NCBI RefSeq assembly: GCF_023155855.1 | Contig: NZ_JAKNUT010000004.1 | Coordinates: 186,001 to 250,000, forward strand | Reading direction: 5' to 3' | DNA: 64,000 nt | From: Microbacterium aoyamense | GTDB taxonomy: Bacteria; Actinomycetota; Actinomycetes; Actinomycetales; Microbacteriaceae | Shown: positions 52,223-60,066 of the stretch, piece by piece | Position numbering within the stretch: the stretch's first letter is position 1 | Layout: each line of letters opens with the position of its first letter | Notes under the pieces: generated by a model | Told to the model about the DNA's origin: nothing | The model's input: the letters and a program-made list of their open reading frames with translations, nothing else | The model's database searches: none | Position numbers and translations under genes: made by a program

Positions 52223-53886
52223 TCGGCCGTGGCCAGCGCGTCATCGGCGCGGCGACGCACTACGTCGAGAACCAGCCGCCCTGGCGTCGTGATGTCGACG
52301 AGTTCGCGCTGAACACTCCTCTCGTCGGGGCGGTCGAGGCGCTCGGAGCGCCCTGGGCGCGAGACGAACTGCACGAGGTCGGCGCCCTGGTCGGGTCAGA
52401 CGGCTTCCAGCGCGACGCGGTGCTCGCGAACACGCACGCGCCGGTGGCGTGGCCGCACGATCGGTGGGGCTTCCGCCTCGACGAGGTCGAGTACGACCCG
52501 TCGTACCACCGCATCCTCGGCGCGGCGGTCGCGCACGGTGCGCACACGTCGGCCTGGGCCGACCCGCGGCCGGGTGCGGGGGTCGCACGAGCGGCGACGT
52601 TCATGCTCTTCGCGCAGGTCGAGCCCGGTCACGCGTGCCCTGTCTCGATGACGCATGCGGCGGTGGCGTCGCTCCAGGAGGCGCCGTGGGTGGCCGACGA
52701 GTGGATGCCGCGGCTGCTGTCCCGCGAGTACGAGCCCCGGCTCCTGCCCAATGAAGAGAAGCGCAGCGCGCTCATCGGCATGGCGATGACCGAGAAGCAG
52801 GGCGGCTCCGACGTACGGGCAGGCACGACCGTTGGTGTGCACATGGGCGGGCACACGTACCAGATCACGGGCCATAAGTGGTTCTGCTCCGCGCCGATGT
52901 CGGACGGATTCCTCGTCCTCGCGCACACGCGCCGCGGCGGCGACGAGGAGGGCCTGACGTGCCTCTTCGTGCCGCGGCTGCTCCCGCGCGGCATGCGGAA
53001 CGTCTTCCGCATCCAGAAACTGAAGGACAAGCTCGGCAATCGGTCGAACGCGTCGGCCGAGATCGAACTCGACGGCACGGTCGGCTTCCTCGTGGGCGAG
53101 CCCGGCCGAGGAGTGCCGGCGATCATCGAGATGGTGCAGCGCACGCGGCTGGACTGCGTGCTCGGCTCTGCCGCCGGGATGCGGCAATCCGTCGCGGAAG
53201 CCGTGTGGCACGCCCGCGGGCGCGCCGCGTTCGGCGCGAAGCTCGTCGATCAACCGGCCATGACCTCGGTGCTCGCGGATCTCGCGCTCGAGTCCGAGGC
53301 GGCGATGCTGACGGGCCTGCGCCTCGCGCAGCTCTTCGAGGATCAGGCGTCGGATCGCGATGTCGCGCTGCGCCGCCTCGCCACTCCGGTGTCGAAGTAC
53401 TGGGTCACCAAGCGCGGCCCGCAACACGCCTACGAGGCGCTCGAGTGCCTCGGCGGCAACGGCTACACCGAGAGCTTCCCGCTTGCCCGGCGCTACCGCG
53501 AGCAGCCCGTCATGGCGATCTGGGAGGGCTCGGGCAACGTCATCGCCCTCGACGTTCTGCGGGCGCTGACGAAGGACGCAGACTCCGCCGACGCGTTCGC
53601 CGATGAACTCGCGACGACGTCCGGCGCTTCGGATGTGCTGGATCGCCATATCGAGCGCACGTTCGAACTGCTCGGATCGATGGCCGCGGCATCCGACCCG
53701 CAGTCTCAGGCCCGTCGGGTCAGTGAAGCTCTCGCGCTCGCGTTCCAGGCATCTCTCATGCTCCGTCACGCTCCATCGCTCGACGCCGAGACCTTCATCG
53801 CCGCGCGCCTCGGAGACGACCGCGGCGCGCAATACGGCGTGCTTCCGGTGGGGGCGGATGCGGCATCCATCGTCTCCCGCCATTGA
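52219..53886 (+). CDS. Acyl-CoA dehydrogenase family protein (AidB-like)
   Basis: A 555-residue flavoprotein. The start NQPPWRRDVDEFALNTPL and the MAMTEKQGGSDVRAGTT, HKWFCSAPMSDGFLVLA, LKDKLGNRSNASAEIELDG, and ALECLGGNGYTESFPLARRYREQPVMAIWEGSGNVIALDVLRAL segments are characteristic of AidB, the flavin protein of the E. coli adaptive response to alkylation. True AidB activity is unsettled; isovaleryl-CoA-type dehydrogenase activity is weak. No ada or alkB gene is near. The GTG start overlaps the zinc peptidase gene. Confidence 0.9.
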   Translation: MIGRGQRVIGAATHYVENQPPWRRDVDEFALNTPLVGAVEALGAPWARDELHEVGALVGSDGFQRDAVLANTHAPVAWPHDRWGFRLDEVEYDPSYHRILGAAVAHGAHTSAWADPRPGAGVARAATFMLFAQVEPGHACPVSMTHAAVASLQEAPWVADEWMPRLLSREYEPRLLPNEEKRSALIGMAMTEKQGGSDVRAGTTVGVHMGGHTYQITGHKWFCSAPMSDGFLVLAHTRRGGDEEGLTCLFVPRLLPRGMRNVFRIQKLKDKLGNRSNASAEIELDGTVGFLVGEPGRGVPAIIEMVQRTRLDCVLGSAAGMRQSVAEAVWHARGRAAFGAKLVDQPAMTSVLADLALESEAAMLTGLRLAQLFEDQASDRDVALRRLATPVSKYWVTKRGPQHAYEALECLGGNGYTESFPLARRYREQPVMAIWEGSGNVIALDVLRALTKDADSADAFADELATTSGASDVLDRHIERTFELLGSMAAASDPQSQARRVSEALALAFQASLMLRHAPSLDAETFIAARLGDDRGAQYGVLPVGADAASIVSRH

Positions 53887-53971
53887 GCCCAACGGATGAC
53901 GTGCGTGCCATGCGCGGGTGACTCGGAGGGCGTGAGTGCGTGGGCGACTTCCGCGCGAGCCCGGCCGATGC

Positions 53972-54877
53972 TCAGTCGGGGAAGGCGCGTGACGTGACGG
54001 TGAGCACGGAGCTCGCGCCTCGGTCGAAGTCGAAGCGGAGAGCGCTGTCGCCGACGAGGTAGAGGTCGTATTCGTGCTCGGCGCGGTGCGGAGCGCCGAA
54101 ACGGCCACAGAGCGCGTCTCGCCCGCTCGGCAGCGGCAGCCCGTCGATCAGCCGGGCGGTGTGCGGATAGGCGGCATCGCCGTCGCTCTCGACGAGTCGG
54201 ATGACCGCGCGGGCCAGGATCTCCTCACGGAACTCGAGCCTGACGCCGGTGCGCGGCGAGGCCTCGACCTGCCACTCGACTCCGGCGCGCACGACATCGA
54301 ACGACTCCGACGCATCGCCCGCGAGCCCGATCACGGCGAAGTGCTCGGGCGAGAACAGCGGGCGACCGACGGCGGTGACGAAGACGTCCAGCTCTCCGGG
54401 CACGCTCGGCGCGCCGTCGGCGCTCCGAGCCGGGACGTCGGCGGTCGGCACGACGACTTCGCGCATCACGACGAGCATCGACAGGCGTGCACCGTCGAAG
54501 TCGAACTGGACGAACCCCCCGTCCGCGGCGTAGCGCAGGAACGTGGGGGTGCGAGCCTGCGGAGCGCCCAGTGCCGCGACGATCTCGTCCGCCGAGAAAC
54601 CGCGGTCGATCCCCTCGACCAGGGTCGGCCAGCGGCCGTAGGTGCGCTGATCGTCGCGGTCGGCCGCGTAGACGAACACGGTTGTCACGATGCCGTCCTC
54701 GAGGAGGAATTCGACGCCTCGTTCGACGGCCACGAGATACTTCTGCTCGGCGTCGGCGTCGTCGAACACGTCCACCTCGTACTCGCCCGCGACGACGGCG
54801 AGAGCCTGCTCGAGAAGCGGGTCCCCCTCGCGTGCGCCGAGTGCTTTCAAGAACGCCTCGACATCGCCCTGGATCAT
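53972..54877 (-). CDS. Hypothetical protein with internal duplication, 301 aa
   Basis: A 301-residue soluble, acidic protein. Residues about 5-140 and 160-299 appear to be two copies of one module: a strand EFLLEDGIV or FREEILARA, then WPTLVEGIDRGFSADEIVAALGAP or TARLIDGLPLPSGRDALCGRFGAP, then VQFDFDGARLSML (124-136) or LRFDFDRGASSVL (280-292). No family was recognised with confidence. Such two-module acidic proteins include immunity-type proteins, but nothing nearby supports this. It is transcribed alone; the 85 bp after the AidB-like gene hold no other feature. Confidence 0.7.
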   Translation of the reverse strand: MIQGDVEAFLKALGAREGDPLLEQALAVVAGEYEVDVFDDADAEQKYLVAVERGVEFLLEDGIVTTVFVYAADRDDQRTYGRWPTLVEGIDRGFSADEIVAALGAPQARTPTFLRYAADGGFVQFDFDGARLSMLVVMREVVVPTADVPARSADGAPSVPGELDVFVTAVGRPLFSPEHFAVIGLAGDASESFDVVRAGVEWQVEASPRTGVRLEFREEILARAVIRLVESDGDAAYPHTARLIDGLPLPSGRDALCGRFGAPHRAEHEYDLYLVGDSALRFDFDRGASSVLTVTSRAFPD

Positions 54878-54983
54878 CCGGTCCCCGCTCCGTTCACGTC
54901 TCGCACCGCCTCCATCACCCTAGCGATCCGTGCCCGCACGGCGTCCGCGACTCGATGCGCGCACGGGCTCGTAAGCTGGTCAG

Positions 54984-56186
54984 GTGCGCGCGCTACGACG
55001 TCTGGGCGCCTGTGCGGTCGCGGGTGGCCTCTTCTGGGGGCTCGTGACGACCGCGCCGGCCGTCGCCGAAGAGAGCGCCGACCCCGACGCGGCCGGCGCC
55101 GTCGTCGTGACGGTGGCCGCCGACGACGCGTTCGCCGCCGAGGCCGCGGCGCGCGTCGCGACGATGTCGACGCGGGAGCGCGCGGCCACCGTCGTCATGG
55201 GCCACATCCCGACGACGGATCCCGCCGCCCTCGCCGGCTACATGCAGTCCACCGGCATCGGCGGGTTCATCCTCATGGGCGCCAATGTGCCGGGTTCCGA
55301 GGGCGAGCTGCGTGCACTGACGGCGGCCCTGACGGCCGACCCCGCGCTGCCCCCGCTCATCGCGATCGACCAGGAGGGCGGCGACGTCTCGCGCCTCCCG
55401 TGGGATTCCTTCCCGTCCGCCGTGACGCTCAAGAACGAGCCTCCGGCCGCCGCGCAGGACGCCTTCGCGGGGCGCGCGGCACTCCTGCAGCGTGCCGGGA
55501 TCGGCGTGAACTTCGGGGTCGTCGCCGATACGACATCCGACCCCTCGATGTTCATCTATCGTCGTGCGCTCGGCACGACGCCCGACGCTGCGGCTGAACG
55601 CGTCGCCGCCGCGGTCACGGGCGAAGGCTCGGAGGCCGCCTCGACGCTCAAGCACTTCCCGGGGCACGGCTCGGCGCCGGGCGATTCGCACGCCGGCATT
55701 CCGGTCTCGGGGCTCACCCTCGATGCGTGGTCGTCGACGGATGCCGCGCCCTTCGCCGCCGGCATCGACGCCGGCGCACCACTGCTGATGTTCGGGCACC
55801 TGTCGTTCCCCGCCGTCGACGCCGCACCGGCGACGCTCTCGGCCGAGTGGCATCGGATCGCCCGCGAAGAGCTCGGGTTCACGGGGGTCAGCATCACGGA
55901 CGACCTCGGCATGCTCCAGGCGTCCGGGAACCCCGCCTATGCGGATTCGACCGCGAACGCCGTCGCCGCGATCGCCGCGGGAAGCGACATGGTGCTCGCG
56001 ATCGTCTACTCGAGCGCCGAGACGGCACCGCGGATGGTCGACGGCATCGCGGCCGCGGTGGATGCCGGCACCATCGCGCCCGCGCGACTGGAAGAAGCCG
56101 CGACGAGGGTCATCGCCCTGCGGCTGCAGCTCGGCGCCGACGGGCGGGGCCTGATGCCGTGTGCGGACTGCGCACCCGTCGGCTGA
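54984..56186 (+). CDS. Glycoside hydrolase family 3 N-terminal-domain protein
   Basis: A 400-residue exported protein with a signal peptide (RRLGACAVAGGLFWGLVTTAPAVA). The GH3 barrel has GIGGFILMGANVPG, PLIAIDQEGGDVSRLP and the diagnostic KHFPGHGSAPGDSHAGIP loop, the catalytic Asp-His pair of beta-N-acetylglucosaminidases (NagZ-like). SITDDLGML near residue 305 provides the nucleophile Asp. Likely role: turnover of peptidoglycan muropeptides outside or at the surface of the cell. It uses a GTG start at 54984 and is divergent from the 301-aa gene. Confidence 0.9.
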   Translation: MRALRRLGACAVAGGLFWGLVTTAPAVAEESADPDAAGAVVVTVAADDAFAAEAAARVATMSTRERAATVVMGHIPTTDPAALAGYMQSTGIGGFILMGANVPGSEGELRALTAALTADPALPPLIAIDQEGGDVSRLPWDSFPSAVTLKNEPPAAAQDAFAGRAALLQRAGIGVNFGVVADTTSDPSMFIYRRALGTTPDAAAERVAAAVTGEGSEAASTLKHFPGHGSAPGDSHAGIPVSGLTLDAWSSTDAAPFAAGIDAGAPLLMFGHLSFPAVDAAPATLSAEWHRIAREELGFTGVSITDDLGMLQASGNPAYADSTANAVAAIAAGSDMVLAIVYSSAETAPRMVDGIAAAVDAGTIAPARLEEAATRVIALRLQLGADGRGLMPCADCAPVG

Positions 56187-56187
56187 A

Positions 56188-56898
56188 TCACCCCGCGGGC
56201 TCGATGAGCTCGGGGGAGTTGTTGCGCACGTTGCCGACCGCCTTCGAGACGACGTGATCGTCGAGGGTCTCGGCGACCAGAGGAGCCGCGTCGATCGCGG
56301 CATCCAGCACGTCCCGCACGTTCTCGGTCGTCGGGTCGAGCCACGCGTCGGCGTGATCGGCGTCGACGAACAACGGCATGCGGTCGTGGATCGAGCCGAG
56401 CCGCCCGATCGAGTCGCGGGTGAGGATCGTGAAGCTCAGCAGCCACCTGTCGTCGGCGTCCTCGGCCTTGGAGGGATCCTTCCACCACTCGTACAGCCCC
56501 GCGAAGAAGAGCGGCGAATCGTCGGCGGAGTGGATGTAGTGCGGGATCTTGCCGTCATCCGTCGTCTTCCACTCGTAGTAGCCGGATGCCGGTACCACCG
56601 CGCGACGCTTCTGCAGAGCACCGCGGAACATCGGTTTGTCCTCGAGCTCTTCGGAGCGGGCGTTGAACGCCCGGACGCCGATCTTGGGGTCTTTCGCCCA
56701 AGAGGGGACGAGGCCCCAGCGAGCGGGCTCGAGGCGACGCGTCGGCGGTTCTGTCTTGGCGGAATCGAGCACGATCGCGACCCGGCTCGTGGGCGCGATG
56801 TTGTACGACGGCTCGGGCAGATCATCGCCCTCGACATCGACCCGGAGGGCGCCGACGAGTTCGGATCCGGCACTGGCCACGACGAAGCGTCCGCACAT
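56188..56898 (-). CDS. SOS response-associated peptidase (SRAP, HMCES/YedK-like)
   Basis: A 236-residue SRAP-domain protein. It starts MCGRFV, so Cys2 is available to cross-link abasic sites in single-stranded DNA after removal of Met1. Other motifs are YNIAPTSRVAIVLD, LEPARWGLVPSWAKD, FNARSEEL, RRAVVPASGYYEWKT and the late HDRMPLFVD. The family shields abasic sites at replication forks. Its stop is almost adjacent to the GH3 stop (one base between). It is followed upstream on the same strand by the App1-type gene. Confidence 0.94.
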   Translation of the reverse strand: MCGRFVVASAGSELVGALRVDVEGDDLPEPSYNIAPTSRVAIVLDSAKTEPPTRRLEPARWGLVPSWAKDPKIGVRAFNARSEELEDKPMFRGALQKRRAVVPASGYYEWKTTDDGKIPHYIHSADDSPLFFAGLYEWWKDPSKAEDADDRWLLSFTILTRDSIGRLGSIHDRMPLFVDADHADAWLDPTTENVRDVLDAAIDAAPLVAETLDDHVVSKAVGNVRNNSPELIEPAG

Positions 56899-56907
56899 GC
56901 GGCCAGC

Positions 56908-57963
56908 CTACGCGCGGCCCCCGACGTCCGCGGCGATGACGCCGACCTCCTCGAGGCGCTCGAGGAGTGCAGCGCCGTCGTCGCCCGCGACCCAGGGGAT
57001 CTCGGCGGCGGAGTGGTCGTTGACGGCCGTTCGGCCACCCGCGAGCACGGCCTCGGCGGGGGAGAGACGGCGGATCGCGACCCCGACGACCTTGTCGGGG
57101 TGGTCGCTCGTGAAGGTCGTGTACAGATCGTCGTCGTGCTGGCCGTCATCGCCGATGAGGAGCCACTTCACGTCCGGGAACTCCCGCGCGAGGCGCTCGA
57201 GGTTCGTGGACTTGTGCTCCGGGCCGCTGCGGAACCAGCGGTCGTGTGTCGGGCCCCAGTCGGTGAGCAGCATCGCTCCCGGGGGGAAGAGGTGGCGGCG
57301 GAGGAAGCGGATGAGCGTGGGAGCGACGTTCCAGGCGCCCGTCGAGAGGTAAACAAGCGGTGATCCGGGGTTGTCCCGGATGAGTCGCTCGGTCAGCACC
57401 GCCATGCCGGGCACGGGCTGACGCGCGTGCTCGTCCACGACGAAGGAGTTCCAGGCCGCGATGAGCGGGCGGGGGAGGGCTGTCACCATGACGGTGTCGT
57501 CGACGTCAGAGACGACGCCGAACCGGATGTCGGGCCCGACGACGAAGACGCGGGACTCGATCGGGTCGCTCTGCTCTACCGCCATCGTGAAGGTCTGCCA
57601 ACCCGGCGCGAGCGTCGCCGGGATCACGGCGTCGATGACGCCGCCGCGGTCCGAGACGACCTCGTGCGTGACGTCGCCGATCGTGATCCGCACCTGCGCA
57701 TACCCGACGGGCACCGACGCGAAGCTGCGCCATCCGCGCACCGAGGCGTACTCGCCCGTGCCCCGCGGCTTGACCGGCGGCACGATCATCACGCGACCGA
57801 GCACGCGCACCCAGTCCGTTCCGGCGTAGCCGGGGAACGGGGTGACGGTGGGCTTCAGACCGCGGGCACGGGCGCGCCGCTCGCGCCACGTGTGGAAGCG
57901 GTACTCGAGTCGCGCGAGCCACAGCACTTTCGTGCGTGCGGGCGCAGCGGTGTTCTCGGGCAT
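56908..57963 (-). CDS. App1-type phosphatase domain protein
   Basis: A 351-residue protein with a beta-rich N-terminal part (about 1-150), and a C-terminal HAD-like App1 domain: VVSDVDDTVMVTALP (catalytic DVDDT), GMAVLTERLI, LVYLSTGAWNVAPTLIRFL, LLTDWGPTHDRWFRSG, HKSTNLERLAREFPDVKWLLIGDDGQHD. App1 in yeast is a phosphatidate phosphatase; bacterial substrates are unknown. The ATG at 57963 lies 11 bases after the dedA stop, and SRAP follows 9 bases downstream, so the three genes may form an operon. Confidence 0.9.
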   Translation of the reverse strand: MPENTAAPARTKVLWLARLEYRFHTWRERRARARGLKPTVTPFPGYAGTDWVRVLGRVMIVPPVKPRGTGEYASVRGWRSFASVPVGYAQVRITIGDVTHEVVSDRGGVIDAVIPATLAPGWQTFTMAVEQSDPIESRVFVVGPDIRFGVVSDVDDTVMVTALPRPLIAAWNSFVVDEHARQPVPGMAVLTERLIRDNPGSPLVYLSTGAWNVAPTLIRFLRRHLFPPGAMLLTDWGPTHDRWFRSGPEHKSTNLERLAREFPDVKWLLIGDDGQHDDDLYTTFTSDHPDKVVGVAIRRLSPAEAVLAGGRTAVNDHSAAEIPWVAGDDGAALLERLEEVGVIAADVGGRA

Positions 57964-57973
57964 CGTTCAAGTC

Positions 57974-58651
57974 TTACACGTCGGACGACGTCGTACCGGG
58001 TGCGTCATGCTCCGCGGCGTCGAGGTGTTTGCGCTCCGACCGCTCGATGAGCTTCTTGGCCACGAAGACGCCGACGAGGAACAGGACGATGATGCCGACG
58101 AAGATGTAGGCCGCGTAGTGCAGCTGGTCGGCGAGTTCGCGGTAGGTGCCCGCGGCGAGCGCGGAGACGCTGATGTACAGGGCGGCCCACAGGATGCAGG
58201 CGGGGGTCGTCCACGCGAGGAAGCGCCGGTAGGAGTAGTGGCTCATTCCGACCGTGAGAGGCACGAGCGAGTGCAGGACGGGCAGGAAGCGCGACAGGAA
58301 GATGGCGGGGCCCCCGCGGCGCTGCAGATACCGCTCGGCGCGGTCCCAGTTCGGGCGCCCGAGCTTGCGGCCGAGCCGTGAATCGCGGATGCGTGGCCCG
58401 AGCACCCGGCCGAGCCAGAACCCGATGCTCTCGCCGATGAGGGCGCCGATCACGACCGCGACCCCGAGGAGGATGCCCTCGAGCGGGGACGCGACGGCCG
58501 TGCCGGCGACGATGACGACGGTGTCGCCGGGGACGATCAGACCGACCAGGACGCTGGTCTCGAGCATCATCGCGAGCCCCGCGACGAGCGTGCGCACGAC
58601 CGGGTCGACGCTCTGGACGGTGTCCAGGAGCCACGACAGGATCTCGTTCAC
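57974..58651 (-). CDS. DedA family membrane protein
   Basis: A 225-residue membrane protein of the DedA/Tvp38 family, involved in envelope homeostasis, lipid carrier recycling or drug resistance. Diagnostic segments are ETSVLVGLIVPGDTVVIVAGT, GALIGESIGFWLGRVLG, LSRFLPVLHSLVPLTVGMSHYSYRRFLAW and the terminal helix FLVGVFVAKKLI. The GTG at 58651 is used. It heads the dedA, App1, SRAP run and is divergent from pabB. Confidence 0.93.
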   Translation of the reverse strand: MNEILSWLLDTVQSVDPVVRTLVAGLAMMLETSVLVGLIVPGDTVVIVAGTAVASPLEGILLGVAVVIGALIGESIGFWLGRVLGPRIRDSRLGRKLGRPNWDRAERYLQRRGGPAIFLSRFLPVLHSLVPLTVGMSHYSYRRFLAWTTPACILWAALYISVSALAAGTYRELADQLHYAAYIFVGIIVLFLVGVFVAKKLIERSERKHLDAAEHDAPGTTSSDV

Positions 58652-58693
58652 GTTCCGAGCCTAGAGGGGCTTCCTCCGCTCTAGCCTGGAACC

Positions 58694-59995
58694 ATGCCAG
58701 AGCCTCTCGTCTGCGTCGTCCTCGACGCGTGGCGGGATCCGGCATCCGTCCACGACCTCTTCGCGGCACGCGGCGGCGAGACCTTCTGGCTCGACGCCGG
58801 GCCCGCAGCGGCCGACGGGTGGAGCTGGGTCGGCGAGGGGAGCATCGAACGCGACCCGGCCCGCGTGCGAGCGGTTCCCTGTGCCGCGGCACCGACTCAT
58901 CTCGAGGGCGGGCGGTTCCGCGGTGGTTGGGTCGGGTGGCTTGGATACGAGGATGCCGCGGCCCGCGCCGGTGCGCCGGCCGCTGTTCCCGAGCCGGCGA
59001 TTGCGCAGACCGTCTGGCTGCGCGTCGAGCGCTTCGTGGCCTTCGATCATGCGGCCGAGGTCGCGTGGGCGTTCGCGCCGGCGCACGAGATCGAGGACTT
59101 CGCCGTCGCCGCGACCGGAACGGCGACCGCGCTCAGGGCGGAGCCTGCGCAGCCGCTCGGTGAGGCCCTCGCCCGGCATGACCCGCGTGAGTACGCGACG
59201 CTCATCGAGCGCTGCCGGGACGCGATCCGCGAGGGCGACGCGTACCAGCTCTGTCTCACGACCCGGTTCGACGTGCGCGCGCCGGTCGACGCCGTCGGCG
59301 CGTATCGACGCCTGCGCGCGACGACCCCCGCGCACCACGGGGGGATCGTCCGCGCCCGAGGACTCGCGCTCGCGAGCGCGAGTCCGGAGCGCTTCCTCGA
59401 GGTCGACGGCACCGTCGTCCGCACGCGACCGATCAAGGGCACGCGCCCGCGCGGACGGGATGCGGCGGAGGACGCGGTGCTCGCGGGGGAGCTCCTCGAG
59501 AGCGAGAAGGAGCGCGCAGAGAACGTCATGATCGTCGATCTCATGCGCAACGATCTGTCGCGCGTGAGCGTGCCGGGGTCGGTGGGGGTCGACGCCCTCC
59601 TGCAGGTCGAGTCGTACCCCGCCGTACACCAGCTCGTCTCGACGGTCTCGGGAACCCTCGTGCCCGGCACGACGGTCGGGGACCTGCTCGACGCGACGTT
59701 CCCCGCGGGCAGCATGACGGGTGCCCCCAAACTGTCGGCCATGACGATCCTGCACGGGCTCGAGCGCGGCCCCCGCGGGGTGTTCGCGGGATGCTTCGGC
59801 TGGGTCGGCGACGACGGGGCACTGGATCTCGCGATGGTCATCCGATCCGTCGTCGTGCATCCCAGCGGCGCGTATGTCGGTGCGGGCGGCGGGATCACCT
59901 GGCGATCGGATGCCGCGGCCGAAGTCGCCGAGGTCGGCGTCAAGGCGCGCGGACCGCTCGCGGCGTTGGGAGCGACCCTGCCCGACGGCTGGTGA
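58694..59995 (+). CDS. pabB: Aminodeoxychorismate synthase component I-like
   Basis: A 433-residue chorismate-utilising enzyme. The C-terminal half contains GDAYQLCLTTRF, ASPERFLEVDGTVVRTRPIKGTRPRG (with Lys in PIKGT), SEKERAENVMIVDLMRNDLSRV, and TFPAGSMTGAPKLSAM, all conserved in PabB and TrpE. The absence of an anthranilate feedback pattern and the IKGTRPRG form suggest PabB rather than TrpE, so p-aminobenzoate and folate synthesis. It starts with ATG at 58694 and is followed by leuS. Confidence 0.88.
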   Translation: MPEPLVCVVLDAWRDPASVHDLFAARGGETFWLDAGPAAADGWSWVGEGSIERDPARVRAVPCAAAPTHLEGGRFRGGWVGWLGYEDAAARAGAPAAVPEPAIAQTVWLRVERFVAFDHAAEVAWAFAPAHEIEDFAVAATGTATALRAEPAQPLGEALARHDPREYATLIERCRDAIREGDAYQLCLTTRFDVRAPVDAVGAYRRLRATTPAHHGGIVRARGLALASASPERFLEVDGTVVRTRPIKGTRPRGRDAAEDAVLAGELLESEKERAENVMIVDLMRNDLSRVSVPGSVGVDALLQVESYPAVHQLVSTVSGTLVPGTTVGDLLDATFPAGSMTGAPKLSAMTILHGLERGPRGVFAGCFGWVGDDGALDLAMVIRSVVVHPSGAYVGAGGGITWRSDAAAEVAEVGVKARGPLAALGATLPDGW

Positions 59996-60066
59996 GACGG
60001 CGATTCCGGTAACCTGGAAGACGGTGCCTTCGTGCATCCATCGGCTTCCCACGATTGGTTCTCCCC

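Noticed and set aside
60000..60066. T-box before leuS
   Set aside because: No TGGTACCGCGG-like sequence and too little space for stem I. The same holds for valS.
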